Positions 10,330-20,167 of a stretch of DNA of 64,000 nucleotides are shown here, piece after piece. The notes below the pieces were generated by a model. The model saw nothing but the letters and a program-made list of their open reading frames with translations. It had not been told where the DNA came from and made no database searches. A program made the position numbers and the translations under genes. Each line of letters starts with the position of its first letter. Position 1 is the stretch's first letter. Origin of the DNA: Bacillota bacterium (GTDB taxonomy: Bacteria; Bacillota; Clostridia; Peptostreptococcales; Anaerovoracaceae). The stretch is from positions 82,166 to 146,165 of the forward strand of contig JAEEGU010000051.1 of the NCBI GenBank assembly GCA_016280485.1, read 5' to 3'.

Positions 10330-10343
10330 AGAATATTACTCCA

Positions 10344-10661
10344 TTACCAGAGCTGAACATCCGCACTGACCTCTCGTTGAATCAGATGCGGCCAACTTCT
10401 CCTGGTATGCTTCCGACACATTTCGTCGATCTCTTTTTCGGAGCCTCCGGAAATAAAATAGCTTTCGCCACTTACGACGATTCCTTCTTCAGTCCGCATA
10501 TAGCGAATTTCACGTTTACCGTCGCTGTTCTCAATGGGTTCAATCACCATCTTAAATAGGCCGTACGGATTATCCGGATCAGCAAAGGAGTCATCGTAAT
10601 CCAGATCGGAAACGTAATTACCGGATTTCCGAATAGCATGTACAATCATTTTTCCTGTCAT
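10344..10661 (-). CDS. Hypothetical protein
   Basis: 105-aa ORF, AAGGAGAG ribosome binding site upstream. Confidence 0.55.
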   Translation of the reverse strand: MTGKMIVHAIRKSGNYVSDLDYDDSFADPDNPYGLFKMVIEPIENSDGKREIRYMRTEEGIVVSGESYFISGGSEKEIDEMCRKHTRRSWPHLIQREVSADVQLW

Positions 10662-10714
10662 AAGAACTCTCCTTTTTGGTCTTGCGCCGCCGGGAAACCG
10701 ACGGCGCTTTGTAA

Positions 10715-11026
10715 TTAACCCGCGGTAACGTAATAGGGGTCGATTCCCCTTTCCTCCGTTTCTCCTCGGAAGCAGTTGCCACAGTACTCCCAGACGCCGT
10801 TAATCCAGTCGCCTTCAATGCATCGGAAGGTCGCATAAGTTGGCCGGAGCCATCCCGTATCTGGATCTTGCCTGTGGGAATAAGGCTCTCCAACCTGCGC
10901 ACAACCGAGGCGCATCGTTGCCGGCGGCATAATATTCATGGCGTCCATGACTACGTCAGCAGTTACGAGATCTCCAACTTTTGCCGATTTGTATCGGAAG
11001 TTTTCAGGTGTTTTGATTTCCTGCAT
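10715..11026 (-). CDS. Hypothetical protein
   Basis: 103-aa ORF preceded by AAGGAGTAG. Confidence 0.55.
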   Translation of the reverse strand: MQEIKTPENFRYKSAKVGDLVTADVVMDAMNIMPPATMRLGCAQVGEPYSHRQDPDTGWLRPTYATFRCIEGDWINGVWEYCGNCFRGETEERGIDPYYVTAG

Positions 11027-11076
11027 TTTCTACTCCTTATTTAAGTTTCCGGGGCGAAAACGCCCCGGATTTTTGC

Positions 11077-13209
11077 TTACTGACCATCGCCGAGAAGCGG
11101 GATGCTGCTGGAATCAATAGTTGTCAGGTAATAGTCGGGATTCTGACAGACCTTCTCATACTCAGCACGCCGCTCTGAAGGATCCGAAATGTCGCTGTAG
11201 AAGCTGTCAATAACGGCCTTCCCCTCTTCGTCCATGTCATCGTATCGGACAGAGCCAAAAAAGGGCGGGAGCCAATTCTGGCCGTTCTTCTGATGTGTTG
11301 CAGCGAAGATGTTCAGACGGTCGATGATGTGCTTGGCGCTTTCGTGGAAGCAGATATGGGCGGTTCCCTTCTTGTAGAAGGTCGCATCAAAATACTTGGT
11401 ATGTACTTTTCTGCGCCCATTTCCGACGTTGGCGGCCCGGATCTCCATCATCAGATCCATAGACATGCCGGTTTCACCACGGTCCAGGAAGTCCATGACT
11501 TTAATCAAGTCGGACAAATACCGCGACACGTTGGTTTCGTCCAGCTTATCCGTCTTGTTCCAGGAATAAGAGCCAAAGGCGCTATAGAAAGGCAGAATCA
11601 CCTTCATGTTGACCTTATAGGCTTTGTTGGTTTTCCAGCCGTTATAATAATGGACGTTCTCACATCCATCATAAATGGCGTGGGAGGTCATTTCCAGGAA
11701 CAGACGCATAATCTCGTCTTCGATCCCCTGGCAAAGCTGGGACTGGATATCCAGAAGCAGCATACGGATGTTATACTCCGTGAAATCACGGTCCCGCATC
11801 TCGTGGATTTTGGAATCGTATTCTCGAAGGATATTATCCGTCATCTTGCCGATCGTAGGCTCCAGTTGCGGGTCGTGCAGCAGCTTATGCCAGAAATGTT
11901 CCCGCAGGCTCTCCAGCGCATCATTGATCGTTTCTGTATTGACTTTGGTAGTACCTTTGCTGTTTTTTCCCACAGAAACGGTAATGATTGCGGAATCGTA
12001 ACCGTTCGGGCTCGGTTCGAGGTAAGGCAAAAGGCCCTGGTACTCCTTCAGAATCCGAAAGATCACGTCCGCCTCGAAGTTGTAGCGTTGGATCAGCTCA
12101 CGGACGAAATCCCCCTTTTCCATCAGAGCAGTAGGAGAATACTCTCCGGTGTACTTCGGGGCTTTCTTCAGAAAGTCCACGATCCGGGATTTTGCCGGCG
12201 GTTCGGGAACTGTCAGCCAGATGATGACCGTTTCCACGTCGGATGTCCTTTCAGCATGACGGAACCCGTTCTTCACATACTCATACTGAGCGCCGTACTG
12301 GTCGAGCTTTTGAAGAAGCTCTTTCCTGCGTCTCGTGTACGGGATGCGAATCGTGTCCGCGTTCAGCAGGCAGCAGATCTGTCCGCCGTTCTGTTCCTGA
12401 AGCTCGATGGCTTTGAGCAGATGGGCGTCCCCGTCGGAAAAGGGCGGATTCATGATAATGGCGTCATACTTTTTGTAAGTATGGAACGTCAAAAAATCGT
12501 CCGCCACCACACGGTAGCCAAGTCCCTTCAGAAGCGCCTGCAGGTTCGGATCGAGCTCGATGCAGTCGATCTTTTTGTAGATACCGTCGCTGTCGTACTG
12601 GTTGTACAGGACGGACTTCCACGTATGTGAGCATTCCGACAGTGCTGCGACGATGTCTCCTTTTCCCGCCGAAGGCTCCAGAATTGTGTTTACGTGCCGC
12701 CAGTTGATCTTGCCGATCATTCTGCCGGCCAGGGCTTTTGGCGTAGGGAAAAAGTCATCAGATGCACCAAACGGGAGTGCTTGAACAGGGATGCGTTTCG
12801 AGCCGGTATTCCTTCTCGGACGGTTTTGCTCCGCCTCATTCTCCTGTTCTTTTCTGAAAAATTCCTCGCACTCGCGTTTTGCAGTCAGGATATCGCTGCA
12901 AAAACGCACCGCATATTCCGGCTTGGAAAAACCGAAGCTGCCTTTGTGCTGCAGCGCCCATTCGCCCTCGCCCATCTTATTATAGGACTGGGTCTGAACT
13001 TTTTCCGGATCGATGTGAATGATTCGGCCCAACAGTACGTCGCCGTCAAAGACGTGGATTTCCCGTTCCTTCGCCTTAGTTCCCGAAAATTGGATCTGGG
13101 TTTCTATGGTTTCTTTTCCGTAACTGCGATATTTTTCGCCTTGCCGGAAGCGTTTGCATTTCGGCACGTATATGGAATTTCGCGCCTCTTCAAATCGTAG
13201 TGTACACAT
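11077..13209 (-). CDS. Class I SAM-dependent DNA methyltransferase with C-terminal DUF4942-like domain
   Basis: SAM-binding text (ILEPSAGKGDIVAAL), catalytic NPPF (IIMNPPFSDGDAH), long C-terminal region typical of DUF4942 proteins. Confidence 0.85.
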   Translation of the reverse strand: MCTLRFEEARNSIYVPKCKRFRQGEKYRSYGKETIETQIQFSGTKAKEREIHVFDGDVLLGRIIHIDPEKVQTQSYNKMGEGEWALQHKGSFGFSKPEYAVRFCSDILTAKRECEEFFRKEQENEAEQNRPRRNTGSKRIPVQALPFGASDDFFPTPKALAGRMIGKINWRHVNTILEPSAGKGDIVAALSECSHTWKSVLYNQYDSDGIYKKIDCIELDPNLQALLKGLGYRVVADDFLTFHTYKKYDAIIMNPPFSDGDAHLLKAIELQEQNGGQICCLLNADTIRIPYTRRRKELLQKLDQYGAQYEYVKNGFRHAERTSDVETVIIWLTVPEPPAKSRIVDFLKKAPKYTGEYSPTALMEKGDFVRELIQRYNFEADVIFRILKEYQGLLPYLEPSPNGYDSAIITVSVGKNSKGTTKVNTETINDALESLREHFWHKLLHDPQLEPTIGKMTDNILREYDSKIHEMRDRDFTEYNIRMLLLDIQSQLCQGIEDEIMRLFLEMTSHAIYDGCENVHYYNGWKTNKAYKVNMKVILPFYSAFGSYSWNKTDKLDETNVSRYLSDLIKVMDFLDRGETGMSMDLMMEIRAANVGNGRRKVHTKYFDATFYKKGTAHICFHESAKHIIDRLNIFAATHQKNGQNWLPPFFGSVRYDDMDEEGKAVIDSFYSDISDPSERRAEYEKVCQNPDYYLTTIDSSSIPLLGDGQ

Positions 13210-13398
13210 TGTTTCTTTTGGTTGTCCTTTCTGCCTACGTGTCCATGTAGGCCGCTCTTGTGTCCTATCTTCGTGCTATATATGTAAAAAGAGACCTTCC
13301 CTACTTTTGTAGAAAAGATCTCCTGATTACAAAAAATACTTCATTGAAGACGCCAAGACGCCGTCTCGGGCCTAAGTAATCTCCATAAAGTACAGGTA

Positions 13399-13432
13399 CA
13401 GTATATACTATTCGTCACTATAAGTCAACATC
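13399..13432 (-). promoter_or_regulatory. Sigma-A type promoter for the methyltransferase unit
   Basis: Minus strand TTGACT - 17 nt - TATACT. Confidence 0.5.
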
Positions 13433-13536
13433 AATTTGTGAAGAAAATAGCGGTTATTGGAAGGGAGAAATTTCGATAAAACGTCCGGGTCGTTTTGGTT
13501 AATTCGTCTCATTATGACAAAAGATTTCTGTGAAAG

Positions 13537-13565
13537 TTGACAGATAATATTTCTTATTATATAAT
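13537..13565 (+). promoter_or_regulatory. Consensus sigma-A promoter for recG-like gene
   Basis: TTGACA - 17 nt - TATAAT. Confidence 0.7.
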
Positions 13566-13595
13566 ATTTCCAGATAGAAGATTGGTGGTGATTAC

Positions 13596-15608
13596 ATGGA
13601 AATCAGCGCTCTCTGCCTGCCTGAGAAGAAATTGAATCAGCTCCGAAGCAAGGGAATTGATTCCGTGGAATCCCTGCTTTGGCGCTTTCCAAATAAATAC
13701 ATGGACTTCACCCGCATTACAAGGCTGGTTCGCTCTAATGAAAACGTCCAGCTTCAGGGTGCTTTTTGTTGTACGGTTCAACGCCTCGAACAGTCTCCAA
13801 GGAACGCGAAAATTCCCTACGTTCTGATGAAGGCCCAGGACTCTGAAACCGGCGTCAATGTAAGCGTCTTCTGGTTCAGGCAATATCTCAAGTACGGCAC
13901 TTTCCATGACGTAAACGCCGGGGATAAGTATTTGATCTGCGGGACAGCGCAGTATTCTACCGAGTATAATTCGTACACTATTTCGAGCCCCTCGGTGTTT
14001 TCTCCTTTCAGCCCGGATAAACTCCGGCTGTATCCCTTTTATCGTAAGATCCCGCAGATGGCGGATGATTATTACAGATCTGCCGTGGCAAAAGCACTTG
14101 CGTTTAAGGCTGTCTGCAAAGAGCCCTATCCCACGCAGATTTCAGCCGGCCACGGATACCCGACTCTGGATTCCGCAATCCGAACCCTGCATAACCCTGG
14201 TTCATGTGAAGAACTGAAAGCGGCGCAGGAGAGAATTGTGTTTGATATTCTCTTCAAGTTCAGCCTTCAGCTTCAGAACGCGCAGTCCCGGCTTTCCAAA
14301 GGCAGCCAGTATAATCTTCGCTCGATGAAGATGATTCGGGATATTGAAGCGGCGCTTCCCTACTCCTTGACTGAGGGCCAGAGAAACGTGCTTTCTTCCA
14401 TGTTTGCCTCTATGCGGGACGGTCGAAGAATTCATGCTCTGGTGCAGGGTGACGTAGGCTCCGGCAAGACTGTTGTTGCCATGCTGTTCATGGCTGCGTT
14501 GGTTGACAGCGGCTTCCAGTGCGCTTTGATGGCGCCTTCCCGGGTTCTCGCCCAGCAGCATTACCAGGATATACGAAAAACCTTTGAGCCCTATGGCGTA
14601 AAGGTCGCTCTTTGCCTTGGTGCGTCCGGATTGAAGAAGGCGGATCTGAAAGCGATCGCAAACGGTGAAATCCAGATTGTAGTCGGCTCTCACGCAATCC
14701 TGTCTCCGAAGGTGCAGTTCAAGGAGCTCGCAGGTATCGTCGTAGACGAGGAGCACAAGTTTGGCGTCGCTCAGAGAAACGCTCTCGTAGAAAAAGCGTC
14801 TGCCGGTGTCCACAGTGTTACGATGTCTGCCACGCCGATTCCACGATCTCTGGCGCAGGTTGTCTACGGTGACGATGTGCAGCTCTGCACGATCAAGTCT
14901 ATGCCGAAGGGCCGCGTGCCGGTGAAGACCGCTTGCACACACCGGGTCGACAAGGCTCTGGAGGCAGTTGAACGGCAGCTTCGTCTTGGCCACCAGGCTT
15001 TTGCCGTCTGCCCGGCAATTGCGCCGAATGAAAAGACGGAACGGGCGTCTGTAACCGAGCTTGCGGAGCAGTACAAAGCTTATCTTGAACCGCGAGGTTT
15101 CAAGGTCGCAACCTTGACCGGCAAGGACAGCAAGGCTGCTATGGAAGAAACAATCCGGGCCTTCGCCGCGGGAGAAACACACGTTCTTCTTTCTACGACT
15201 GTTATCGAAGTCGGCGTAAACATCCCAAATGCTACGTTGATCGTCATTCATGACGCAGACTGTTTCGGCCTGTCCTCCCTGCATCAGCTCCGGGGCCGTG
15301 TCGGACGGTCAAGCTTCCCCTCGTATTGTGCGCTTGTTTCCGATCAGAAAGATAACGAGCGTCTGAAGACGATGGTGGAGACCAACAGTGGTTTTGAGAT
15401 TGCCAAGAAAGACCTTGAGATGCGGGGCGCCGGTGACTGGCTCGGCGCGGATCAGACCGGAAATACCGAGCCCGTGCAATTCATGCTTGCCTATCCGGAG
15501 ATCTACCAGATGGCCCGGGAGGATGCCTCCGCAGCCCTCCGCGCAGGCGTCAACTGGCCTATCGTCCAGGACGCTTTTAAAGATGCTGACGACAATTATA
15601 CTTTCTGA
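13596..15608 (+). CDS. recG-like: RecG-like ATP-dependent DNA helicase
   Basis: Walker A (QGDVGSGKT), DEEH box (VVDEEHKFGVAQR), SATPIPRSLA, HQLRGRVGRS helicase motifs in RecG order. Confidence 0.9.
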   Translation: MEISALCLPEKKLNQLRSKGIDSVESLLWRFPNKYMDFTRITRLVRSNENVQLQGAFCCTVQRLEQSPRNAKIPYVLMKAQDSETGVNVSVFWFRQYLKYGTFHDVNAGDKYLICGTAQYSTEYNSYTISSPSVFSPFSPDKLRLYPFYRKIPQMADDYYRSAVAKALAFKAVCKEPYPTQISAGHGYPTLDSAIRTLHNPGSCEELKAAQERIVFDILFKFSLQLQNAQSRLSKGSQYNLRSMKMIRDIEAALPYSLTEGQRNVLSSMFASMRDGRRIHALVQGDVGSGKTVVAMLFMAALVDSGFQCALMAPSRVLAQQHYQDIRKTFEPYGVKVALCLGASGLKKADLKAIANGEIQIVVGSHAILSPKVQFKELAGIVVDEEHKFGVAQRNALVEKASAGVHSVTMSATPIPRSLAQVVYGDDVQLCTIKSMPKGRVPVKTACTHRVDKALEAVERQLRLGHQAFAVCPAIAPNEKTERASVTELAEQYKAYLEPRGFKVATLTGKDSKAAMEETIRAFAAGETHVLLSTTVIEVGVNIPNATLIVIHDADCFGLSSLHQLRGRVGRSSFPSYCALVSDQKDNERLKTMVETNSGFEIAKKDLEMRGAGDWLGADQTGNTEPVQFMLAYPEIYQMAREDASAALRAGVNWPIVQDAFKDADDNYTF

Positions 15609-15620
15609 GAGGAGTATTTC

Positions 15621-15800
15621 ATGCCAAGAACAAAACAGTCGCTTCCAGCCGAACCGAAAGACCCCAAAAGCGTGAAGCACGGTTGCGCCTCCTGTACGCA
15701 TAAGGAGGATCCCGTTTCCAACTTTCCGTGTAAAGATTGCGGCGCCCCAAAGGGCCTCTGGCTGTACTGGGAGGACGCCGGCAGTAAAGGGAGGTTTTGA
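15621..15800 (+). CDS. Small Cys-rich (zinc-ribbon-like) protein
   Basis: MPRTKQSLPAEPKDPKSVKHGCASCTHKEDPVSNFPCKDCGAPKGLWLYWEDAGSKGRF after GAGAGGAG. Confidence 0.6.
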   Translation: MPRTKQSLPAEPKDPKSVKHGCASCTHKEDPVSNFPCKDCGAPKGLWLYWEDAGSKGRF

Positions 15801-15803
15801 CTG

Positions 15804-15980
15804 ATGCAGCAGGCGTGTGTAAGGCCCCGTGTCAACCTGGTTTTTTGCGATCATCTGCGTTGTCCGCACCGGAACTGCGAACACCATTGCTCCCGCATTA
15901 AGGACCTTTTTGCGTCACACAATTTCGATCATTTCCCCGGAACCCCAAAATGCCCAAGACATATTGCTGCATCGGAATAA
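15804..15980 (+). CDS. Small Cys/His-rich protein
   Basis: MQQACVRPRVNLVFCDHLRCPHRNCEHHCSRIKDLFASHNFDHFPGTPKCPRHIAASE, 3 nt after the previous stop, GGGAGG upstream. Confidence 0.55.
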   Translation: MQQACVRPRVNLVFCDHLRCPHRNCEHHCSRIKDLFASHNFDHFPGTPKCPRHIAASE

Positions 15981-16058
15981 TCTGAGCATAGCGGCGAGAG
16001 TTCTCTATTGCCATGTTCCAAAGCTTAAAAAATATAGATTTTCAAGAAGGATTACCTA

Positions 16059-16481
16059 ATGAGATTATATGGCATTTATCCAGATGGACGAGGCATTTAC
16101 CTTGATCCCTTTTTCATAACCGTCTTTGCGACAAACAATGGTTACGGCTTACTATTATCATCCGATATGTGTGATGCTTGTTTTCCAAAGGCGTTTTCTT
16201 CGCTGCAGGAAGCTAACGATTACCTTTGCATGAGCGTCAAGGAAGGCTTTATTGATGCATCTCAGCTCGGCAGCGTGATTACAATGCAGTCCCTTGCGGG
16301 ACTTAGAAGTTTTGTAACCGAAGAAGAATTTTCGCGTGTAATTCGTTCCCTTCAAATGAAATCAGAGGATTATAACGGCGATGAAAGCGTTCGATCCGGG
16401 TCAGACTTAAAGCATTCAAATCTGAAGCAACGTCCAATCCAACTCATTCGAAACGCAAGCGAAAAAGATGATCGGGAATAA
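16059..16481 (+). CDS. Hypothetical protein
   Basis: 140-aa ORF followed by a short inverted repeat near 16495-16515. Confidence 0.6.
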   Translation: MRLYGIYPDGRGIYLDPFFITVFATNNGYGLLLSSDMCDACFPKAFSSLQEANDYLCMSVKEGFIDASQLGSVITMQSLAGLRSFVTEEEFSRVIRSLQMKSEDYNGDESVRSGSDLKHSNLKQRPIQLIRNASEKDDRE

Positions 16482-16579
16482 GCTTTCAGCCGCACGCAGA
16501 AGTGTGCGGCTGTTTGCTTCTTCGTCTATTGTCCCCTGCTGATTAAACACGGAAAACTTCTCTTTTTCTCCGCTCAAAG

Positions 16580-16608
16580 TTGACATTTTTAAGGCGTTAT
16601 TATATAAT
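16580..16608 (+). promoter_or_regulatory. Consensus sigma-A promoter
   Basis: TTGACA - 17 nt - TATAAT. Confidence 0.65.
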
Positions 16609-16715
16609 CATCTTGTAGATAAGGATTTATTGTTTTATTTTTTTATTGTTTTGTTGTGTTTTGGGCGACAACCCGAAGAGCTGTTCAGAGTGCGCCAAAA
16701 GAAACGGAGAAAACC

Positions 16716-18692
16716 ATGACTACGACTGAAATTTTGAAGCGCTGGCTCACATATTCTGGATATGATCCAGAGCAGAGCAGTTTCAATCTGCTTAGCTCCA
16801 GCTATCTCTATCATAAAGCCGGCAAAGTCATGACCAAAGTGATGGAATATGATCCCTCCGGCGTCGTTGCTCTGATTTACGCCAAGGATGTGTTTCTGCA
16901 GGTGCTCAAGGACTCCAAGGTTGGGTTATACGATCTGTTCTCTGAGCCCGGTGGACTGGACGAGCACAAGGCGATGTGGGATATCTTTATGTCGGACGAC
17001 GTTGTTTCCATTGAGCAGCATTTCATGGACAAAATCAACGCTGTCGTCGAACGGGTTGTGATGGTCAAACAGATCGGTGAAAGGGATCTTGATTTGGAGC
17101 GCAAAGCACTGTTTGAAAGTGTCTCTTCCGTTGCAGAACAGCTTACCGTGTGCAAGACGGAGCTTTTCATGCGCGGCGGCCCTATTCTGCCGATCACGAA
17201 TTTCTCAACGAAAATCCACGTATTCGAGCGTGTTGCGGATTGTCTCCTTGCGATCGAAGCTGCACCCGACGGCATGTATCTTTGCTATATCAACTGCTAT
17301 GGCACCTCTGACGGTTATTTTGGGTTCTTTGTAAAGAGCAATGGTTCAGTCCTTTCCGTCTCTGAACGAGTAGATGAAGCCTATCCTGGGCAGCACAAGC
17401 ATAGCCGCAACGGGCGATGGACGGAAGCAAAAAAATACTCTCTGTTTCCTTACGCTTTCATCTTTTCTTTTTCCGAACACGATTACCTTGGCTATGCTTC
17501 AAAACACACCATTGATGATTCCAAGCTGGAGTTCCGGCAGTTGGAGCCGAACGCTTATATGCCGCTGATCCTGGCCATGGTGATGCTTTCCCATAAGCTG
17601 TCCCAGACAGATATCACCAGCATGAAGCTGTCGCTGGTAGATTCTATGTTTCAGCGCAACCTGGATGCTCCCCTGCCCGGAACAACAGGCCTGGTCATTC
17701 CTTCCAACAGCGCATTGGCGATCCAGAGCAGAACATATGAACCCTCCATAACAACCGCCGATGTTCTTGGTCGGGATCTTCCCCGAAAGCTGTCCGATAA
17801 TTCTCGCCCCTGGAGAGAGCAGGGTTCGTTCCCCGACAAGGAAAATTTCTTTGTTGAGATGTACGGAGACGGTTTTGAACTTGACTCAACAAAGCTGCTC
17901 GTTTCCAATCCGGAACTGAAAGCACTTCCAGCCGATAAATTGTCTGAAATTTCTGAGACTCCAGACGTAGAATTCGTTGGAACTGCGGATCGCATGGAAC
18001 TAATTGCCTATATGCAGGCAAGAAGGCAGCTTGCGGAATATGTCCGCAAGCGTATGTTTGAAGACTATAAAGCGTTTGGCGGCGCCGCAAAAGTTGATGA
18101 ATGGTTCGTCTCTGCTATTCTTGCGCGGAAAGAGTTTCTTTTCCAGCTATGCGTAAGGAAATACCTCAGTGAACAGGAAAACGCAGATCCGGCTATGGAT
18201 ACGACTGGGCTGGCTCTTGTGAACTATCATCCGGATGCGAAGAACGGATATGTTTCCGGCACATGGGGCGATCCTTTCCCATTCAACGAGCATCCCCGTG
18301 ATGACCGTAGCCGCGAAATTGAAGGACGCAAGTTATGCGCGATTACCGGGGCGAACGCCTCTGTTGCTTTCTACTTTAATCCAGAAACCTGGGAGGATAT
18401 CGAGTATCTTCTTGGCCCGGTTCCGAGGGTGCTTAAAGGCTGGCTCAAGCGTGGCCATGACGACTATGGAAACTGCCTGTTGAACGTGACTGATGCCTGC
18501 GCTGGTATCGGTAATCTGTTTGAGAAAGAAGAACACCGCACGAACCGACGTTTTCGTGGCTGCAGTTGGTTCACCGATGAAGACGAAACTATGGACGAAA
18601 GCGAGCTGATCCGCGATCACCCAAGAACGGAATTTTCTTTTGGCATCGCGTTTAGCAAGCGTGGATTGTCGAAGCTGTTGAAAATGAATTGA
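16716..18692 (+). CDS. Large protein of unknown function (658 aa)
   Basis: Start ATG 16716 after ACGGAGA; no family recognised. Confidence 0.75.
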   Translation: MTTTEILKRWLTYSGYDPEQSSFNLLSSSYLYHKAGKVMTKVMEYDPSGVVALIYAKDVFLQVLKDSKVGLYDLFSEPGGLDEHKAMWDIFMSDDVVSIEQHFMDKINAVVERVVMVKQIGERDLDLERKALFESVSSVAEQLTVCKTELFMRGGPILPITNFSTKIHVFERVADCLLAIEAAPDGMYLCYINCYGTSDGYFGFFVKSNGSVLSVSERVDEAYPGQHKHSRNGRWTEAKKYSLFPYAFIFSFSEHDYLGYASKHTIDDSKLEFRQLEPNAYMPLILAMVMLSHKLSQTDITSMKLSLVDSMFQRNLDAPLPGTTGLVIPSNSALAIQSRTYEPSITTADVLGRDLPRKLSDNSRPWREQGSFPDKENFFVEMYGDGFELDSTKLLVSNPELKALPADKLSEISETPDVEFVGTADRMELIAYMQARRQLAEYVRKRMFEDYKAFGGAAKVDEWFVSAILARKEFLFQLCVRKYLSEQENADPAMDTTGLALVNYHPDAKNGYVSGTWGDPFPFNEHPRDDRSREIEGRKLCAITGANASVAFYFNPETWEDIEYLLGPVPRVLKGWLKRGHDDYGNCLLNVTDACAGIGNLFEKEEHRTNRRFRGCSWFTDEDETMDESELIRDHPRTEFSFGIAFSKRGLSKLLKMN

Positions 18693-18737
18693 GGTAAATC
18701 AAATGGAAGAACGAATGCACAACAACGGCATAGTGAA

Positions 18738-18920
18738 ATGATACGCGAGACAGATCTCACCGCTTTTGAAGCAAAGTTTAAGCGCATCCTATCAGTGAAA
18801 CAACACTTAGCTGCTTCTGATGCAAAAGATGACAGCAATCGAGTGAGTGATGATCTACTCGAACTGGCGCTCACCAACTACAATACGGAATGTGAGGTAA
18901 TTATTAAATGGAAACTGTGA
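18738..18920 (+). CDS. Hypothetical small protein
   Basis: 60-aa ORF overlapping the next start; could be spurious. Confidence 0.35.
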   Translation: MIRETDLTAFEAKFKRILSVKQHLAASDAKDDSNRVSDDLLELALTNYNTECEVIIKWKL

Positions 18921-19336
18921 AAACGATTCTTTATATCTGCTTATCCCTTTTAGGTATTTTGGTTTCATACTGCGGTGTACAGGCAATGTTACACACGAAT
19001 GATGCCGTGCGCCATAGATATCTGGCCGTTTTTGTGGGCGGCAATTCAATTATTCTGGTTGGAATTCTTTTCCTTTTGGTCTTCGTTCCAGCTCTGGAAA
19101 ACGCATGGAGTACAAAGGGAAATGCTGAAATGCAGGTGTTCACAGCAGAGACAATTACCATAAAGGAAAAATACATTTCTGCAGACGGGCTTTTCACGGA
19201 TGGCGATTGCTATCTTGTCCTAACAGACGGCGAGGAAACAGTTCGGATCAAGGTCACGGATAGCATCTATGACAAGTACAAAGTGGGTGATGTATATGAG
19301 CACGATGCAGATCCTAAAGAATATCGAGAACATTGA
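18908..19336 (+). CDS. Small membrane protein with two predicted TM segments
   Basis: TILYICLSLLGILVSYCGV and SIILVGILFLLVFVPAL hydrophobic segments. Confidence 0.65.
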   Translation: METVKTILYICLSLLGILVSYCGVQAMLHTNDAVRHRYLAVFVGGNSIILVGILFLLVFVPALENAWSTKGNAEMQVFTAETITIKEKYISADGLFTDGDCYLVLTDGEETVRIKVTDSIYDKYKVGDVYEHDADPKEYREH

Positions 19337-19424
19337 TATTAACACCGTTTCTCGCAAAGACCTTATCATCCACTGATTCTTATTGATAAGGCGAAAAGGC
19401 TGCTTTAACAATTAGGAGTGAATC

Positions 19425-19736
19425 ATGATTAACGAAAATGCTTACGAGCGAAAGGATCTCATTGTGATGCATAATACGGGTCGAGACAGTACCACCGGTT
19501 ATGGCAAAGATAAGACACATCACTATTTCAGCGGCTATATGACTCCAAGCGGCGAAATTGAGCAGTCCGAGTGGCGACGTCTTGCTGAGGCCCTGGTCGC
19601 CCGTGAAGGCGGTGATGATGAATTGAAAGAGATTATCGCCGGTGTCGAATCGCATTGTGCGTGGCTCCGTAATGATACGGAGAGACGGGATTATGCTCTG
19701 CAACTATACATGCACGGCGCAAAATCTCAGAGGTAG
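19425..19736 (+). CDS. Hypothetical protein
   Basis: 103-aa ORF with TTAGGAG upstream. Confidence 0.6.
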   Translation: MINENAYERKDLIVMHNTGRDSTTGYGKDKTHHYFSGYMTPSGEIEQSEWRRLAEALVAREGGDDELKEIIAGVESHCAWLRNDTERRDYALQLYMHGAKSQR

Positions 19737-19741
19737 CAATT

Positions 19742-20167
19742 ATGTCGGAAATTCGGTTTCAGAGGCGTCTTCCCGGTGCGTGTCCGCAATACAAGAATTT
19801 CGTGATTCAGGATCGTTATATCGGTCGCAATCTGTACGGAAACGACTGCTACGAGTATTCGCTGTTTTATAAAATTGATTTTGAGATTGTCCGCCGATTT
19901 CGAACAAGAAAGCAGGCATACCAATATCTAAGCGATTTGACTGGCCTTAGTCGCTTAGATATAAAAATGGGCAGCGCCAGCATCATCCGCAACGATGGAG
20001 AATGCCTCGGTCTGATCTGGGGGAATACGATGTATCGTCTTTACAAAAGAACCCGGGTAGTTGAGAGAAGACCTGTTGAGGACGAGCAAATCACCGGTTG
20101 GTTCGAGAAATTCTCGGAATGCTTGGCGGAGGCAAAGGAAATCATCAGGAGGGACGGTGTTTCATGA
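19742..20167 (+). CDS. Hypothetical protein
   Basis: 141-aa ORF coupled to the next gene (ATGA overlap at 20164). Confidence 0.6.
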   Translation: MSEIRFQRRLPGACPQYKNFVIQDRYIGRNLYGNDCYEYSLFYKIDFEIVRRFRTRKQAYQYLSDLTGLSRLDIKMGSASIIRNDGECLGLIWGNTMYRLYKRTRVVERRPVEDEQITGWFEKFSECLAEAKEIIRRDGVS

